From positions 331,360-395,359 of the forward strand of contig VXAY01002919.1 of the NCBI GenBank assembly GCA_013399855.1: 64,000 nt of DNA. Direction: 5' to 3'. Made by a program: the position numbers and the translations under genes. Source of the stretch: Oxyruncus cristatus (taxonomy: Eukaryota; Chordata; Aves; Passeriformes; Cotingidae). The notes below the pieces were generated by a model. That model saw only the letters and a program-made list of their open reading frames with translations, did not search any database and was not told the DNA's origin. Positions 11,365-23,031 of the stretch are shown piece by piece. Positions within the stretch are counted from its first letter, which is position 1. Every line of letters starts with the position of its first letter.

Positions 11365-11669
11365 CGATATAGGCTAGGAGAAAACCTGATTTAGTGTGGT
11401 TTTACTTGCATGTGCTGCACATTACAAGCCTTGGCAGGCCACTGGACATTAACTGGCCACTGCCTCAGGTGGCTGCCTTTGACACTGGGTTTTCTTCCTC
11501 ATCCTGTATGCATCAAAAAGCCCAAGAAAATAAGGATAAGAAAAAATCTTGAAAGGCAAAAATAAAAGGAGGCAATAGTTACGAGAGAAATAAACCTCAG
11601 AAGGTGTGTCACAGATGGAGCTGCAGGAGCCTCTCATACTGATGAAATAGCAAAAGGTGGGTGGGCTGG

Positions 11670-12242
11670 GTTTGGCTGGGGCAGAAATAATTTCCCTCCC
11701 AGTGGCTGGCACGGGGCTGTGGTTTGGATTTGTGCTGAACACAGGGATGATAATGGAGATGTTTTTGTTATTGCTGAGCAGTGATCACAGAGAGCCAAGG
11801 CCTTTTCTGCTTTTCATCCTGGTGAGGGGGCTGGGGGTGCGTGGGAGGTTGGGAGGAGACAGAGCCAGGACAGACGGCCCAAGTGACCAAAGGGATATTC
11901 CAGACCACCCGACATCGTGCTCAGTGTATTAAGTGGGGGGGGAGAACGAATAGGGGGATATGTTTGGAGTGATGGTGTTTGTCTTCCCACGTCACCATCG
12001 CATGTGACGGGGCCCTGCCCTCCTGGAGGTGGCTAAACACCTGCCTGCCCATGGGAAGCAGGGAATGGATTCCTGGTTTTGCTTTGCTTGCACGTGTGGC
12101 CTTTGCTTTCCATGTTACACTGTCTTTATCTCAACCCATGAGTTTTCCAACTTTTACCCTCCTGACTCCCCCCCTGGTCCTGCTGGTGGGGGAGTGAGTG
12201 GCTGTGAGGGGCTCGGGGGCTGGAGGGGGCTAAACCACGACA
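11670..12242 (+). mobile_element. Avian ERV solo LTR
   Basis: Recognised from characteristic stretches: GTTATTGCTGAGCAGTG, GAGCCAAGGCCTTTTCTGCT, GACCAAAGGGATATTCCA, a TATA-like GTGTATTAAG, CTCAACCCATGAGTTTT and the terminal GGGCTAAACCACGACA. No internal retroviral region flanks it, so it is a solo or truncated LTR, starting about 370 bases after the end of the RBBP6-like gene. Confidence 0.65.
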
Positions 12243-13978
12243 TTGGCTGAAAAAACTCAGGATGCAGGAAGAATATTCCCTCTCCGTGTTTTCTGGTTTC
12301 TCAGTCCTTGAGAGGAGACTTGCAAGTCCTCTGTGGTTTATCTCCTCCTCCAACTCCAAAGCAAGCTCTTTATCCTTTCATCCTAACACAGCTTTGGAAA
12401 TGCAAGGATTAAGGGTGAACAGAGTATTTTTTGGGAGGGGGGGGGTTGGGAGGGGAGTGCTGAATGGACAAACTGCTTTTTTCCTCTCTGGCAGTTTTAG
12501 GGGTCATTGGCAGGAGAAATCATTTCACTGGCTTCTTTACAGATCACTGCTCAAGCTGACATCACACCTAACTTCCAGAAAATTGTACAAAGGCTTCACC
12601 CTTTGCCCTGAACTCCGGAGAAGAAAGGAGTCCACACCTCCACAACCCTCTGGCTCAGCGAGGTGGTCACAGGGGTCCTCCTGCACCCCCTCCAAAGGGA
12701 ACAGCACCCGTCTACTTCCCCTGAAAAAAAGTATATCCCTCCAGACCCTCTAAAACAGGCCTTGGGTTTGCTGTGCAAACTTGAAATCTTCTAGGAAAGG
12801 AATAAAAAGAGCCCCACATTTCCAACAATAGCTCTCCTATATTATTTGAAGGAACAGTGGGAATTCTGGGGGGGAATGTGACACCTGGATAGCTTTTATT
12901 TGCAGCAGGGCTCACTGCTCAGCTGCTCATTCTGCAACGTGGCTTGAAGTCTGCTTCCTTACTAGATGTCAGTGCTTCCATGTAGGATTGCTCTACCTCT
13001 CTGATCCACAAGGGAAGTGCCAGTTACACTTGTCACAGAGTTTTTGCTGCCAAATGCTTCCCCGGCGTCTTAGACTTGAGTCTCAGGTGAGCTAGTGGAG
13101 CTCAGGTGAGGCACTGAGCTGCACAGACGTTTAAATTCTTCAATAATGCAGATATTAATACCCAGAAATGTTTAATGCAAACAGATAACTCCAGGTGAAG
13201 AACTGGCGGGGTGTAGCCCTAATTGTACCTGGTCTATGTGTATTAAGTTCTCTTTGTGGGTGCATTTTATGACGAGGTCACCAAGTTTCAGTGATTTCTT
13301 TTTTTTTCCCCTCCCACTCAACCTCAGAAATTGTTGATTTTCTAGAGGCACTTCATTCACATTCAGCTGGCTGGGGATCCCAGACTTAACAATCCTTTCT
13401 CTCGTGTGCATGTGCTCTACCAGGCCGTGAAACACGGTGAGTGTTTGTGCCAGTGAGTGGTGAGAACTCGTGTGTTCCTGCAACGTTTGTCTGGGATGTA
13501 GGAACGTAAGTGACGGGGTTACGTCTGGCTTTTATTAAATATTGTGTTTAATGTGTTACAGTAACACACAGAAAGCCCTCGGCTTTTTCCTGTGCCCTCT
13601 CGGTTCTCACCAAACCACCACACGAGGGCGGTGAGGACTCGCAAAAGGAGTACCAGGACTAAACAGAGCAGATCCAGGTGGAGAGCATCGCTGCCCTCGA
13701 AGAAACTACGTCAGGACGGGAAGGATTGGCTGACCTTCCCCTTTCATATGCAAACTCTTATTTGCACCACACTCGAAAGGCAGCACGGGCTCCTTCCCAG
13801 AATAAATTCATTCACTCTCGCAGAATCCAGCTGCACAACTGAAAACATCCTGTGAAAACAGAGCTCACAGAAGTGCCTCAGTGTTCACACCTGGGGCTGC
13901 CCTACCTGGGGAGGTGACTCCCCTCAGAGCTCCCAGTGCCCTCCCACTGCTCCCAGTATCACTCCAATAATTCCATGA

Positions 13979-14345
13979 TTCATAGAATCAGAGAATCAGA
14001 GAATCANNNNNNNNNNNNNNNNNNNNNNNNNNNNNNNNNNNNNNNNNNNNNNNNNNNNNNNNNNNNNNNNNNNNNNNNNNNNNNNNNNNNNNNNNNNNNN
14101 NNNNNNNNNNNNNNNNNNNNNNNNNNNNNNNNNNNNNNNNNNNNNNNNNNNNNNNNNNNNNNNNNNNNNNNNNNNNNNNNNNNNNNNNNNNNNNNNNAGG
14201 GAGTTGTAGAGAGCGATGAGGTCTCCCCTGAGCCTTCTCTTCTCCAGGCTGAACAACCCCAGCTCCCTCAGCCTCTCCTCATAGGACTTGTGCTCAAGTC
14301 CCTTCACCAGCCTGGTTGCTCTTCTCTGGACCTGCTCCAGCACCT
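13979..14345 (-). mobile_element. CR1 fragment interrupted by an assembly gap
   Basis: Minus-oriented CR1: the 3' end (repeated AGAATCAGAGAATCA) is on the left, and the RT C-terminal part (reverse complement of [12 protein letters not shown] and [11 protein letters not shown]) is at 14198-14340. The 191 N bases between them probably hide the rest of the 3' UTR. It appears to be the same subfamily as the copy at 16205-17013. Confidence 0.85.
14007..14197. other. Assembly gap (191 N)
   Basis: A run of N inside a CR1 element; the flanking sequence suggests the missing bases are CR1 3' UTR. Confidence 0.99.
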
Positions 14346-14614
14346 CAATGTCCTTCCTGAGACATTCCACCTCTCCCTTGGGCTTTTCTCTTTCCACAAC
14401 GTGCCATGGGGCTGCTGACAGGGAATCCTACAGCCAGGAGCACTGGAAAGCTTCTTAGTGGTGTGGGCACACTGATGAACCCAGAGAGGCTGAGTGTGAC
14501 TCTGGCTGCCTTTTGATGGGGATCTGCTCTGCTCTTCCCAGTCTTCTCCACTACCTGAAAAGAGGGAATGATGTAACTTTGCTCTAGTATCACCTAAAAG
14601 CTTTGAATGGAGTT

Positions 14615-14718
14615 CTGAGCAACCTGGGCCAGTGTGGAAGGTGTCCCTGCCCATGGCAGAGGGTGGAATGAGATGACCTTTAAGGTCCCTTCCAACCCAA
14701 ACCATTCTGAGCCTCTAT
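14615..14718 (+). mobile_element. CR1 3'-terminal fragment
   Basis: A short sense fragment with GAGCAACCTGGGCCAGTGTG, GGAAGGTGTCCCTGCCCATG and AAGGTCCCTTCCAACCCAAA before its end. Confidence 0.85.
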
Positions 14719-16204
14719 AATCTACTCCTGAGGTGTCTTACTGGTATGACAGGGTGATCCTAAGGCTCTGGCAAGGTTAGAGAATTGTCCCCTAGCCTGA
14801 AACGAAGCAGTGCCTGCCCTAACTCCTTCAAACTGGAGGTGGAGATCTGCCCCGACATCTTGTCCTCACAGCCCAGGGTGCGCAGATGTCACAGGAAAGT
14901 CTCTACAACAGAGAGACCTGGACTTGTCTGCAAGCACCACCTTCTCCCTCCTCCTCAGGGCGCAGGTGAAGTCACTGTTTCATCCCCACTAGGGCAGCCC
15001 ACGTGGCTGCTGTGGGCAGTGACACCGTGTCATGTGCCCGGGTGAGATGTTTGTCATGTGAACAGGGAAGAGGTTTCTCTAATTAACGCTAATCGCAGTA
15101 CAAGACTGGAGGTGTGTGTGCCACATTCCTGCTAGAAGGAAAGCCAGGTGTGCTGGGGCACCGGGACCTGCCAAATTCAGAGAAATACCCGTTTAAAAGG
15201 CGAGGCCCCGGGGTGGAACATTAATACTTTTTTTTTGTTCCTGCTCAGGTTGTCAGTGAAGTCAGCACCAAAAATGTTGATTGTGGTGCCAACCCTTAAA
15301 ACTGGTCTTCTGGGAGGAGGGCAGGCAGATGGGAATGTGCTCTGTGGGCCAGTGTCAGCAAGTCCAGGCCACTGCCAGGGCCACTCCTTTATTCTGCCCC
15401 TGTTTCAATGCACTAAACTGGGGAGGAGCCTTGGAAACTCCTTCATTAATCTCTTCACCGACTGTTTAGAGACAAATAAAAAGCAGCTCAGCTTCCATGA
15501 AGGCGAGAGGGAAACACAAACTGATTTTTTGCTAAGATTAGGGTCTTCCAAGAGAAGGTTTCAACCCAAAATAGAACTGTTATTTTGGATTTCCACAGTG
15601 GAGTCTTTCTCCCCCTCAAGTCCTTTGCTTTTTCACTGCTGTAGGTGTAGGGGACGCTGAGATTCCCTATTCTGGACCCTGCAGCACCAGAGGTTGTTTC
15701 CAATTATTCACCAAAGCAAGGCACTGAGGTGTTGGTGTGGGGGGAAGCAGGACACACAGGGTACAGATAAGGCTGAATCCACTGGTGTTGGGATAGTGTT
15801 GATAAAATAAATGTGAAACCACAAGAACTTGCACCCTTTTGTTCCAGGACAAGAGGAAACGGCTCTTTTGGACCTTTTCAACTGTCCTGGGGCTTTTAGA
15901 TCAGTGTTGGGCACTGTTGCAAGTATGGCTGGATCAGGAAATTTGGAGGGGGGGACTCATTATACAGTTTGGATGAGCTCAGCCCCTCCTGTCCCTCCCT
16001 TTTGCCATGGACATCTCATTCAGCTAAAAGCCTCCTCAGCCAGGGAGACGCATTTAGAGCTGCCAGACAACGCCGTCCAAGGGGGATGAGTGAAAAAAAA
16101 GCATTCAGGGCGTGGCTTTTCCTTTGTTCTCCATTGCAGGAGTCGATATTTCTGGACATTCAGTGGTCTGTGGGAGCAGCAGGACCCCTCCAGCTCCCAG
16201 CTGG

Positions 16205-17013
16205 TAAATCCTGGTTCCAATGGGATGAGGTTCAACAAGGCCAAGAGCCGGGTCCTGCCCTTTGGCCACAACAACCCCCTGCAGCCCCACGGGCTGGGAC
16301 AGAGTGGCTGGAGAGCAGCCAGGCAGGAGGGGAGCTGGGAGCTGAGATTGACAGGGAGCTGAATATGAGCCAGAGTGTGCTCAGGTGGCCAAGAAGGCCA
16401 ATGGCATCCTGGCCTGGATCAGGAACAGTGTGGCAGCAGGAACAGGGAAGTGATTCTGCCCCTGGACTCAGCACTGGTGAGGCCACCCCTGGAGTGCTGT
16501 GTCCAGTTCTGGGCCCCTCAGTTCAGGAGGGATGTTGAGGTGCTGGAGCAGGTCCAGAGAAGAGCAGCGAGGCTGGGGAAGGGACTGGAGCACAAGTGCT
16601 GTGAGGAGAGGCTGAGGGAGCTGGGGTTGTTCAGCCTGGAGAAGAGAAGGCTCAGGGGAGACCTCATCGCTCTCTACAACTCCCTGACAGGAGGCTGTAG
16701 CCAGGTGGGGGTTGGTCTCTTCTCCCAGGAACCAGCAGTAAGACAAGAGGGCTCGGCCTTAAGCTGTGCCAGGGGAGGTTTAGGTTGGATATTAGAAGGA
16801 AATTCTTTCCAGAGAGGGTAATCAGCCATTGGAATGGGCTGCCCAGGGAAGTGGTGGATTCTCCATCCCTGGAGGTGTTTAAGGTGAGGCTGGACGTGGC
16901 ACTGAGTGCCATAGTCTGGTAACTGCGGTGTTGTTGGATCAAGGGTTGGACCTGATGATCTCAGAGGTCCTTTCCAACCCGTCTGATTCTATGATTCTAT
17001 GATTCTATGATTC
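16205..17013 (+). mobile_element. CR1 retrotransposon, long 3' part with decayed RT end
   Basis: About 800 bases of CR1 in sense orientation. The left part encodes, with frameshifts and stops, the C-terminal end of the reverse-transcriptase ORF: blocks such as [29 protein letters not shown] and [19 protein letters not shown] are visible in different frames. The right part is the 3' UTR, ending in the diagnostic tandem octamer ATTCTATG repeated three to four times (16987-17011). It is a dead copy with no intact protein. Confidence 0.92.
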
Positions 17014-19822
17014 CTGCCAGCACAGCAGCACCAGCTCATCCAGTGTGTCTGTGTGCCAGTGCTTCAGGTCTGAGAGCTGCACGTCTGATTCTGAGGTGAT
17101 CCATTGCCCCACAGAAATGAATTCCTCAAAGTCCTTCGCTTGAGAGGACTTACACCTCAGAATCTGTGTGTGGGTTGGGAACACACTGGATTTCCAGAGC
17201 AAGGCAGCTCTGAGGACGCATCTCTGCCACTGCAGGTCTGTGAAAGATTGTTCTGCTCTGGTGTCAGCTCAGTGCTAAATTATTCCACCTTGGGGAGGCA
17301 AGAGAACCTCTTGGCATCTGCCAGCCTGTTCCTGCTGTGTCCTGGCTGTGCAGCTGGGGCAGCTCCTGGATCATTTCAATGCCAAAGGAAGAAGATCCTA
17401 TTTGGGGTACTGCCCTGTGTTCTCAGGCACACGGATGCCTTTGTTTCTTCAAATTGGCCCACCCTGGATGCTCTGTTTGCTCAAGGCCAAGCTTGGCTTT
17501 GTCCCCAAAGCTGGGATGAACAGAGGAGGGATAGATGAGCAGTTTGGAGTTTTTCTGACACAGCGATGGAGACATGACAAGTGCCAAAGGGCGTGGGGGC
17601 ATTTGGCCTTGTAAAACAACACACCTAAAACCCAGGGCATCACTCAGGGACACACACCATCGGTGTCCCATCCTGGGGCAGAGCAGAGAGGGGCTGAGAA
17701 ACAGCTTCTGCATTTCCACAGCAGGATTTCCCAATCACTGTTTATGCCACCTGGGCCACTCCTATTCAGACCACCTGGATTTCTCCTACATTTCAAGCCC
17801 CACCTTGGAGGTCTGGGTACCTCACTCCGGCACAACATTCACCCAGGGCCATGTAACAGGTTTACAATTAATTTTTTTTCCAACTCCTTGGCCCTTTTGA
17901 AAGCCATGAAGGAGAAGACCAAGGGTTTGAAAGCCAGGGAGATGTGGCAGTACCTGCTAGGAGGGAATTAGCAGGTGGAGGCTTGGCTTCCCTCTGCTTT
18001 TCCTAAGCACTTTGTATCCAGTGCTTAGATAAACACCATTTACTTCTTGGTGCAAGACTGGGTAAGAAGGTAAAACACATGGATTTACAAACTATCTTAA
18101 TAGTACAGACATGCAATTAAGAGTCAAACATGGCCTGTGTGGCCTGATCCATGGGTTTGGTTTGGGATTGCAGTAACAGAGTTGTCCAGCTGTGTTTGGA
18201 AAGCAGTGCAATAACGTGTCACACTTCTGGCTCCCTGCTGGTGCTGCTGGCTTAGGGGAGCAGGGCTCGAACCCAAGGCTGGAAGCAGTGGGAATGCTGG
18301 TGCTTCTGCAGGGCTGGCTCTGTATTTTTTTCAACCTGGGTCATGGAGTTGGGGCATCAAAGTTTTCCTTAAGCTCAGGAGCTTTGTCTGCCTCACCAGT
18401 GGGCTTCAAGTGCCACGTCCCTCTTGCACCCCGTAAGCAGCTCAGAGCAGCTTCTGGGATCAACCTTCTCACTGCAGTTAATTCTTAGGTGTTTCTTGAA
18501 GTACAGAGCAGATGGAAAATTATTTGCAGTGCATTTGTTCTCTTCACTAGTCACGGAATATATCTATTCCTCTCTCGAGTCTTCAGTTTTACTTTGCTCT
18601 TTTCCCTTCGCAGCCCAGCAGCGGGATCTGCACAAGGTGTGTGCAGGGAGCTTAGTGGCTTCTGGATGGTGCTTGGTGGTGAAAGTCACTGCTCCCCTGT
18701 GGAATTTGGGCTGGATTGACACCAGGCAACGGTTTGGAGGTTGGTGGAGACCACAGCCCGGCTGCTTTGTCACCCCCAGGGGTATTTTGCAGCTCCTTTG
18801 CACAGATCAGGGTGGTACTGAGCCACCAAGCTCCTCCAGCACTGCCTCAAAACACAGCAAGGGGGAAAGAAGCATCTCCAAAGTGGTTTTTGGAAGCCTT
18901 TTTGCCTGAGGATAGTGGGTAGATTTTCCAGAGAAATACATCCAAGTTGTTGTTGTTGATGTTGTTTGTGTTGTCCAGTTGCCTCTGAGCTTGCCCAGCT
19001 CAGAGCTGCCTTTCCCTGTAGGAGTTCCCCCGGGTCTCTCCAGGCTGCAGGGCTAAGAAGACTTTGCATTTTTGGGTGGATAATCAGTATATCACTGGGT
19101 TTGCCAGGCTTTTTTCCCCCCTTCTCCTTACTACTTTACAGACCTGTTGCTCTACTGTGAAAGCTCGGCCGTTTAGGAGCAGGTGAAGCCACAAGTTGTT
19201 GCCTGGACTCTGTGTTTTTACCCTTTATTTCAGCAAACTTGGACCCTGAAATTGTGAAACGAGGAAAACAACCTGGGTTGTGATTCTTTGAGGAGTAATC
19301 CAACCACCCTTTCCACTCCCTGGGATGGGGTTTGGTAACCTGTTACAAATGGGGCAAGAGAGCTTTGAGGAGCGTCTTGCAAGACTCACACCAGGGGAAT
19401 ATTTGTTGATTCCTGCCTCCCAAGGGGCTGGAATTTCGTGCTGGTCCCCTGGGGTACCACTGAAGGAGTTTCACTACTTGGGGAAGCAGCTTTTCCCTCC
19501 CGAGGAATCGTTTCTGGGGCCCCCCTGAGCTGCTTCCCTGACGTGTCCCCATGTCCTGGGGCTGCCCAGCAGCTCAGTGCTCACCTCAGGCACCCTGCAA
19601 TGTAATAATCTGATTTTGATGGGTGGCCTTAGGCATTAAGACATCACACCATCCATTTCTGCCCACTGCTGCTCTTTCACTGGACGCTTGGCTTAGAGAT
19701 TTATGACAGACAGAGGGATATAAGACAGCGAGACACAGCTGAGGGTTGGCTGGCTGTGGAAAACCCTCTGAAGGTGCTGGGCAGCTGCTTTCCCGTGGCT
19801 GGAGTGCTTGGTGTTTGCAGAG

Positions 19823-20021
19823 ATGATAAGGATAAGCGGAAAAGAGGGAAGACCCTACTCCATATTGTTTAGAGGCTGCAGTTTCTTGATTATATATGAA
19901 GCTGGAGTGTTGTCTGCTTTGCAGGAATTGTCTCCTGGCATACTGGAATCCGCATCCAGGATCTATGGGTCATCTTCAGGATCAATTATAGCTACAGCTG
20001 GATTGTGTGGGTGTGATGTGG
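19823..20021 (+). CDS. PNPLA-like exon 1: oxyanion hole and catalytic serine
   Basis: Starts at the in-frame ATG 19823 (MIRISGKEGRPYSILF) and ends GDV before GGTAAGAG. It carries FRGCSFLIIYEAG (changed oxyanion loop) and IYGSSSGSIIA (nucleophile elbow with G-x-S-x-G). An upstream TTG/GTG in frame is not a plausible vertebrate start. Confidence 0.85.
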
Positions 20022-23000
20022 GTAAGAGCTGTGCACTTCTGTCCATTCTGAGCCTAAGGAGATCAAATATCTTGGAATCTGGGGGTTGCAGAAGGTTGTT
20101 GGTTTTTTTTTTAATTAATCAGTGGTTTATTCCTCAGAATTTTGCTTTATTGACTTCTGGAAGAGTGGAAAAGAGGGGTAAACTAACCAGCAGAGAGAAA
20201 ACAGATTAGATATAGTTATTAAATAAGTCATGCACCTTATTGATTTGAATTAATAGTAAGCATGTCTAATATAAGAAACAGAAGCTCTCTCCTTAATAAG
20301 GCATTTGGGGTTGCTGGTAGATTCTGAAAACACAGAGGGGAAAGAAAATACATTAGGGGGGGACACAGATTCAGGAGCCAACAGGAGGAAAAGGTTTACA
20401 AAGGCTTCTTGCCAATTTTCTCCCGTATCTCCAAAGATTTTTGAGATGCCTTGTGGAGAAAATCAAGAGAAATGGGAAAACAAAATACTTCTGCTTCCTG
20501 CAATTTTGAAAGTCCTTGGAAAATTTGGGTCCACTCATGAGAGCTTTAGCCCTAATGAAAATAATGGCTCCATGTGAGCATTTCACAACGTGGTAAAATG
20601 CCCCTTTCCCAGGTGGAAGTGCAGCTCAGCAAGTACATAAATAATACGTAATAGTATATAAATAACGGTGTAAGGGATGTAGAATGATTGCTCTGCTTTG
20701 CTTCAGGTGAGCTCAGGGATTCCTTTCTCAGTTGTCTGACAACCTCCTTCTGGGGGCTTGTTCCTGGAAAAAGAATCCATAACGTCGTAAGGTATGGCCT
20801 GGACAAACACCTGCCTCCCAATGCCCACGAGCTGGTGTCTGGAAAGCTGCACATTGTCCTCACCCGTGTGCGCGACTGGAAAAGTGTGACCGTGTCCGAG
20901 TTCGCCTCCAAGGAGGACCTGATCCAGGTGGGAGCAGCCACGGAGAGGGGAGGAGATGTGTGGGATTTACCGGGAATGGTTTGGGTTGGAGGGGACCTTC
21001 AAGTTCATCTCGTTCCACCCCCTGCCGTGGGCAGGGACGCCTCCCACCAGCCCAGGTTGCTCCAAGCCCCGTCCAGCCTTGCCTTGGAAACATCCAGGGA
21101 TGGGGCAGCCAGAGCTTCTCTGCCAGGGACTCCCCACCCTCACTGTAAAAAAACTTCTTCCTTATCTCTAATCTAAATCTCACCCTTTTAATTGCTGTCT
21201 GAATTATCCTGAGAATGCAGGGAGCAAACTGAGGCATTTCACAGGTTCCCTTCCTACTTCTCCACCCCAGCTGTGGATATCAGACGTGGTCTGGTGCACA
21301 GCAGTGGTGCCCAATAACCCAGCTGGGGGTCTGTGTTTTGGCACTCACAGATGAGCCACCACTCCCAAGGGCAACAGGTTCTGTAGGTCTTTCCTCACCT
21401 CTGTTCTTCCTGTCTCACCCACAGGCCATACTGTGCAGCTGCTTCATCCCGGTGTATTTCGGATTTTTCCCTCCGAGGTACCATGGGGTGGTGAGTACCT
21501 CGTGGTCTGGAGACCCTGTCCCAGGTCAGGCCAAGGGCCCCTCCAGGCTGTGCTCTTTCTCCAGTGGTGGCATTAAGGATGTTTATACCCGTGTTTGCCA
21601 CCGAAGTTGCTCAGTGCCATGTCCCCACGGTGTCTGCAGAGGGAAGGAGGTGCCCCAGAGTCTGACCTTACTGCAAACAGAGAACTGACCTTCTCACAAA
21701 ATTGTCCATCCTGCCCCTGTCCCCAGGGTTGGCTCAACTCCTTTCTGCTGCTCTTTCCTCCCAGTTAAAGGGTGCTTTTGTGGCTGGAAGGGAGGAGGTG
21801 GTGGGTGTGGACCTGGAGCACACAAATCCATGCTGTTCCTTCCGAGGGCATCTCTACAGCCCCAGAGCCTCAGCCTGGGAGGGGAAGAAACCCCAAATGG
21901 GACACAGCACTGCTCTCCCTGACACCACGAGGGCTCAGGGTCCCCTTTTTTCTCTCCCAGCGTTACGTGGATGGGGAATTGGCCATGTGGACAGCTGACT
22001 TCGTGTCCCAGACCACCATCACCGTGTCTGCGTTCGCCGGCGAATACGACATCTGCCCCAGGGACGGCGCCGCCGCCTTCCTCAATTTCCAGCTCTCTGA
22101 TTGCACTTTACACATCTCCACAAGGAACCTCTGCCGCCTACAGCACATTTTTCAGTTCCCCAAGCGCCAAGTGAGCTGCTCCTCCAGGTACCCAGAGCCA
22201 CGAGCCCCCTTTCCTCTGGCCCAGCTGCCCTGACTGGCACCTCCCCCCCTGCAGGTCATGGACCGGTTTTTTGCCCGTGGCTACCAGGACACGTTCTTCT
22301 TCTTAAAAAGACTGAGTAAGTGACTGGGAGTGAGGAGCAGGTAGGTTGGGTACTTCTCTCCCATTTTTGGGTTGCTGACAGAAGGTAAGGGGTGCTGCCA
22401 GCGCACCCAGAGGGATCCCTGCATCCCTGGCGTTGTAGGATTTTTTGACTCCCAGCCTCCCCTGAAGCTCCCTGTTCACTCTCTGATGATGTTAGATCTT
22501 TTCTCTGCCACAGTGGGCATGGCAGAGCTTTCTCCCAGGGAACACAGGCCCCCAGGACCTGGACAGAAATGCAGACTCAGGTGCCCTGTGAGGTGTTTGA
22601 CAACCCACTGATCACAAAGCAGCAAAGCTGGGTGATCCCTGACCCCCAAACCCAACTCCCGTTAACCACGGGGTCACCAGTATCCCTGTTTGCCAGGCAA
22701 CCCTGGTCACGCCTCACACTGCTGGAGAACAGGTCGCTGAGGAACAGGCAGTGAGAGCTGGATTCTCTTCCCAACAGTTGATTTCCCCGTGGATTACTTT
22801 GAGGGCTTTACGCTTTCATTCACCAACGGATCGTGTCAGGAGGGTGAGGAGACCCTGCGCTTGAAGCCAGAACTGAGAGAACTTTGCTCCAGAGCCACGG
22901 AGCGTGAGGAGGTCGCTGAAGAGAATCGAGGGACCACCCAGGCAGAAGATGAAGAGGAAGCTCCACACCACCTTCGCCACCCCCAGAAGGGTAAAGAACC

Positions 23001-23031
23001 AGAACTTCCTTTACTCCATCAATTTTCATGA
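19823..23031 (+). CDS. Patatin-like phospholipase (PNPLA1-related paralogue), altered oxyanion motif
   Basis: Six exons join in phase: 19823-20021, 20707-20927, 21425-21490, 21961-22170, 22255-22315, 22778-23031. The patatin domain starts near residue 12. The serine motif GSSSG is intact, and so is the Asp of the dyad, but DGG reads DGE. The glycine-rich oxyanion motif, FSGSGFL in the minus-strand gene of this window, reads FRGCSFL, so the second glycine is serine. Later motifs CSCFIPVYFGFFPP, GEYDICPRD and RGYQDTFFFLKRL match PNPLA1-4. PNPLA enzymes hydrolyse or transfer acyl chains on lipid droplets and membranes; PNPLA1 makes omega-O-acylceramides. The C-terminus runs into an acidic, charged tail; it may stop at 23029-23031 or splice at GTAAAG (22991). 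Exon lengths and phases parallel the PNPLA1-like gene facing it. No frameshift or stop was seen, so it may be expressed, but activity is doubtful. Confidence 0.85.
20970..21190 (-). mobile_element. CR1 fragment in PNPLA-like intron 2
   Basis: Minus-oriented CR1 3' UTR: GGTTTGGGTTGGAGGGGACC, TGGGCAGGGACGCC, CAGGTTGCTCCAAGCCCCGT and CTCACTGTAAAAAAACTTCTTCC. It begins 40 bases after the exon 2 donor. Confidence 0.88.
21961..22170 (+). CDS. PNPLA-like exon 4: catalytic aspartate region
   Basis: Exactly 70 codons between CCCAG and GTGAGC. It begins RYVDGELAMW, where the family has YVDGG. GEYDICPRD follows and is typical of the PNPLA1/2 group. The matching exon of the minus-strand gene is 71 codons. 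Confidence 0.88.

Larger units (their letters stand above)
11743..19822. other. Interval between RBBP6-like and PNPLA-like genes
   Basis: Apart from the LTR and CR1 elements listed separately, I see no convincing exon here. The longer open frames (for example 12262-12753, 15148-15660, 17104-17538, 18424-18909) have no recognisable domain and no splice-supported neighbours. The stretch 17014-19822 could hold 5' untranslated exons of the + PNPLA gene, but nothing marks them. Confidence 0.6.

Noticed and set aside
16375..16821. 148-codon frame with [20 protein letters not shown]
   Set aside because: This is the decayed end of the CR1 reverse-transcriptase ORF, not a host gene.
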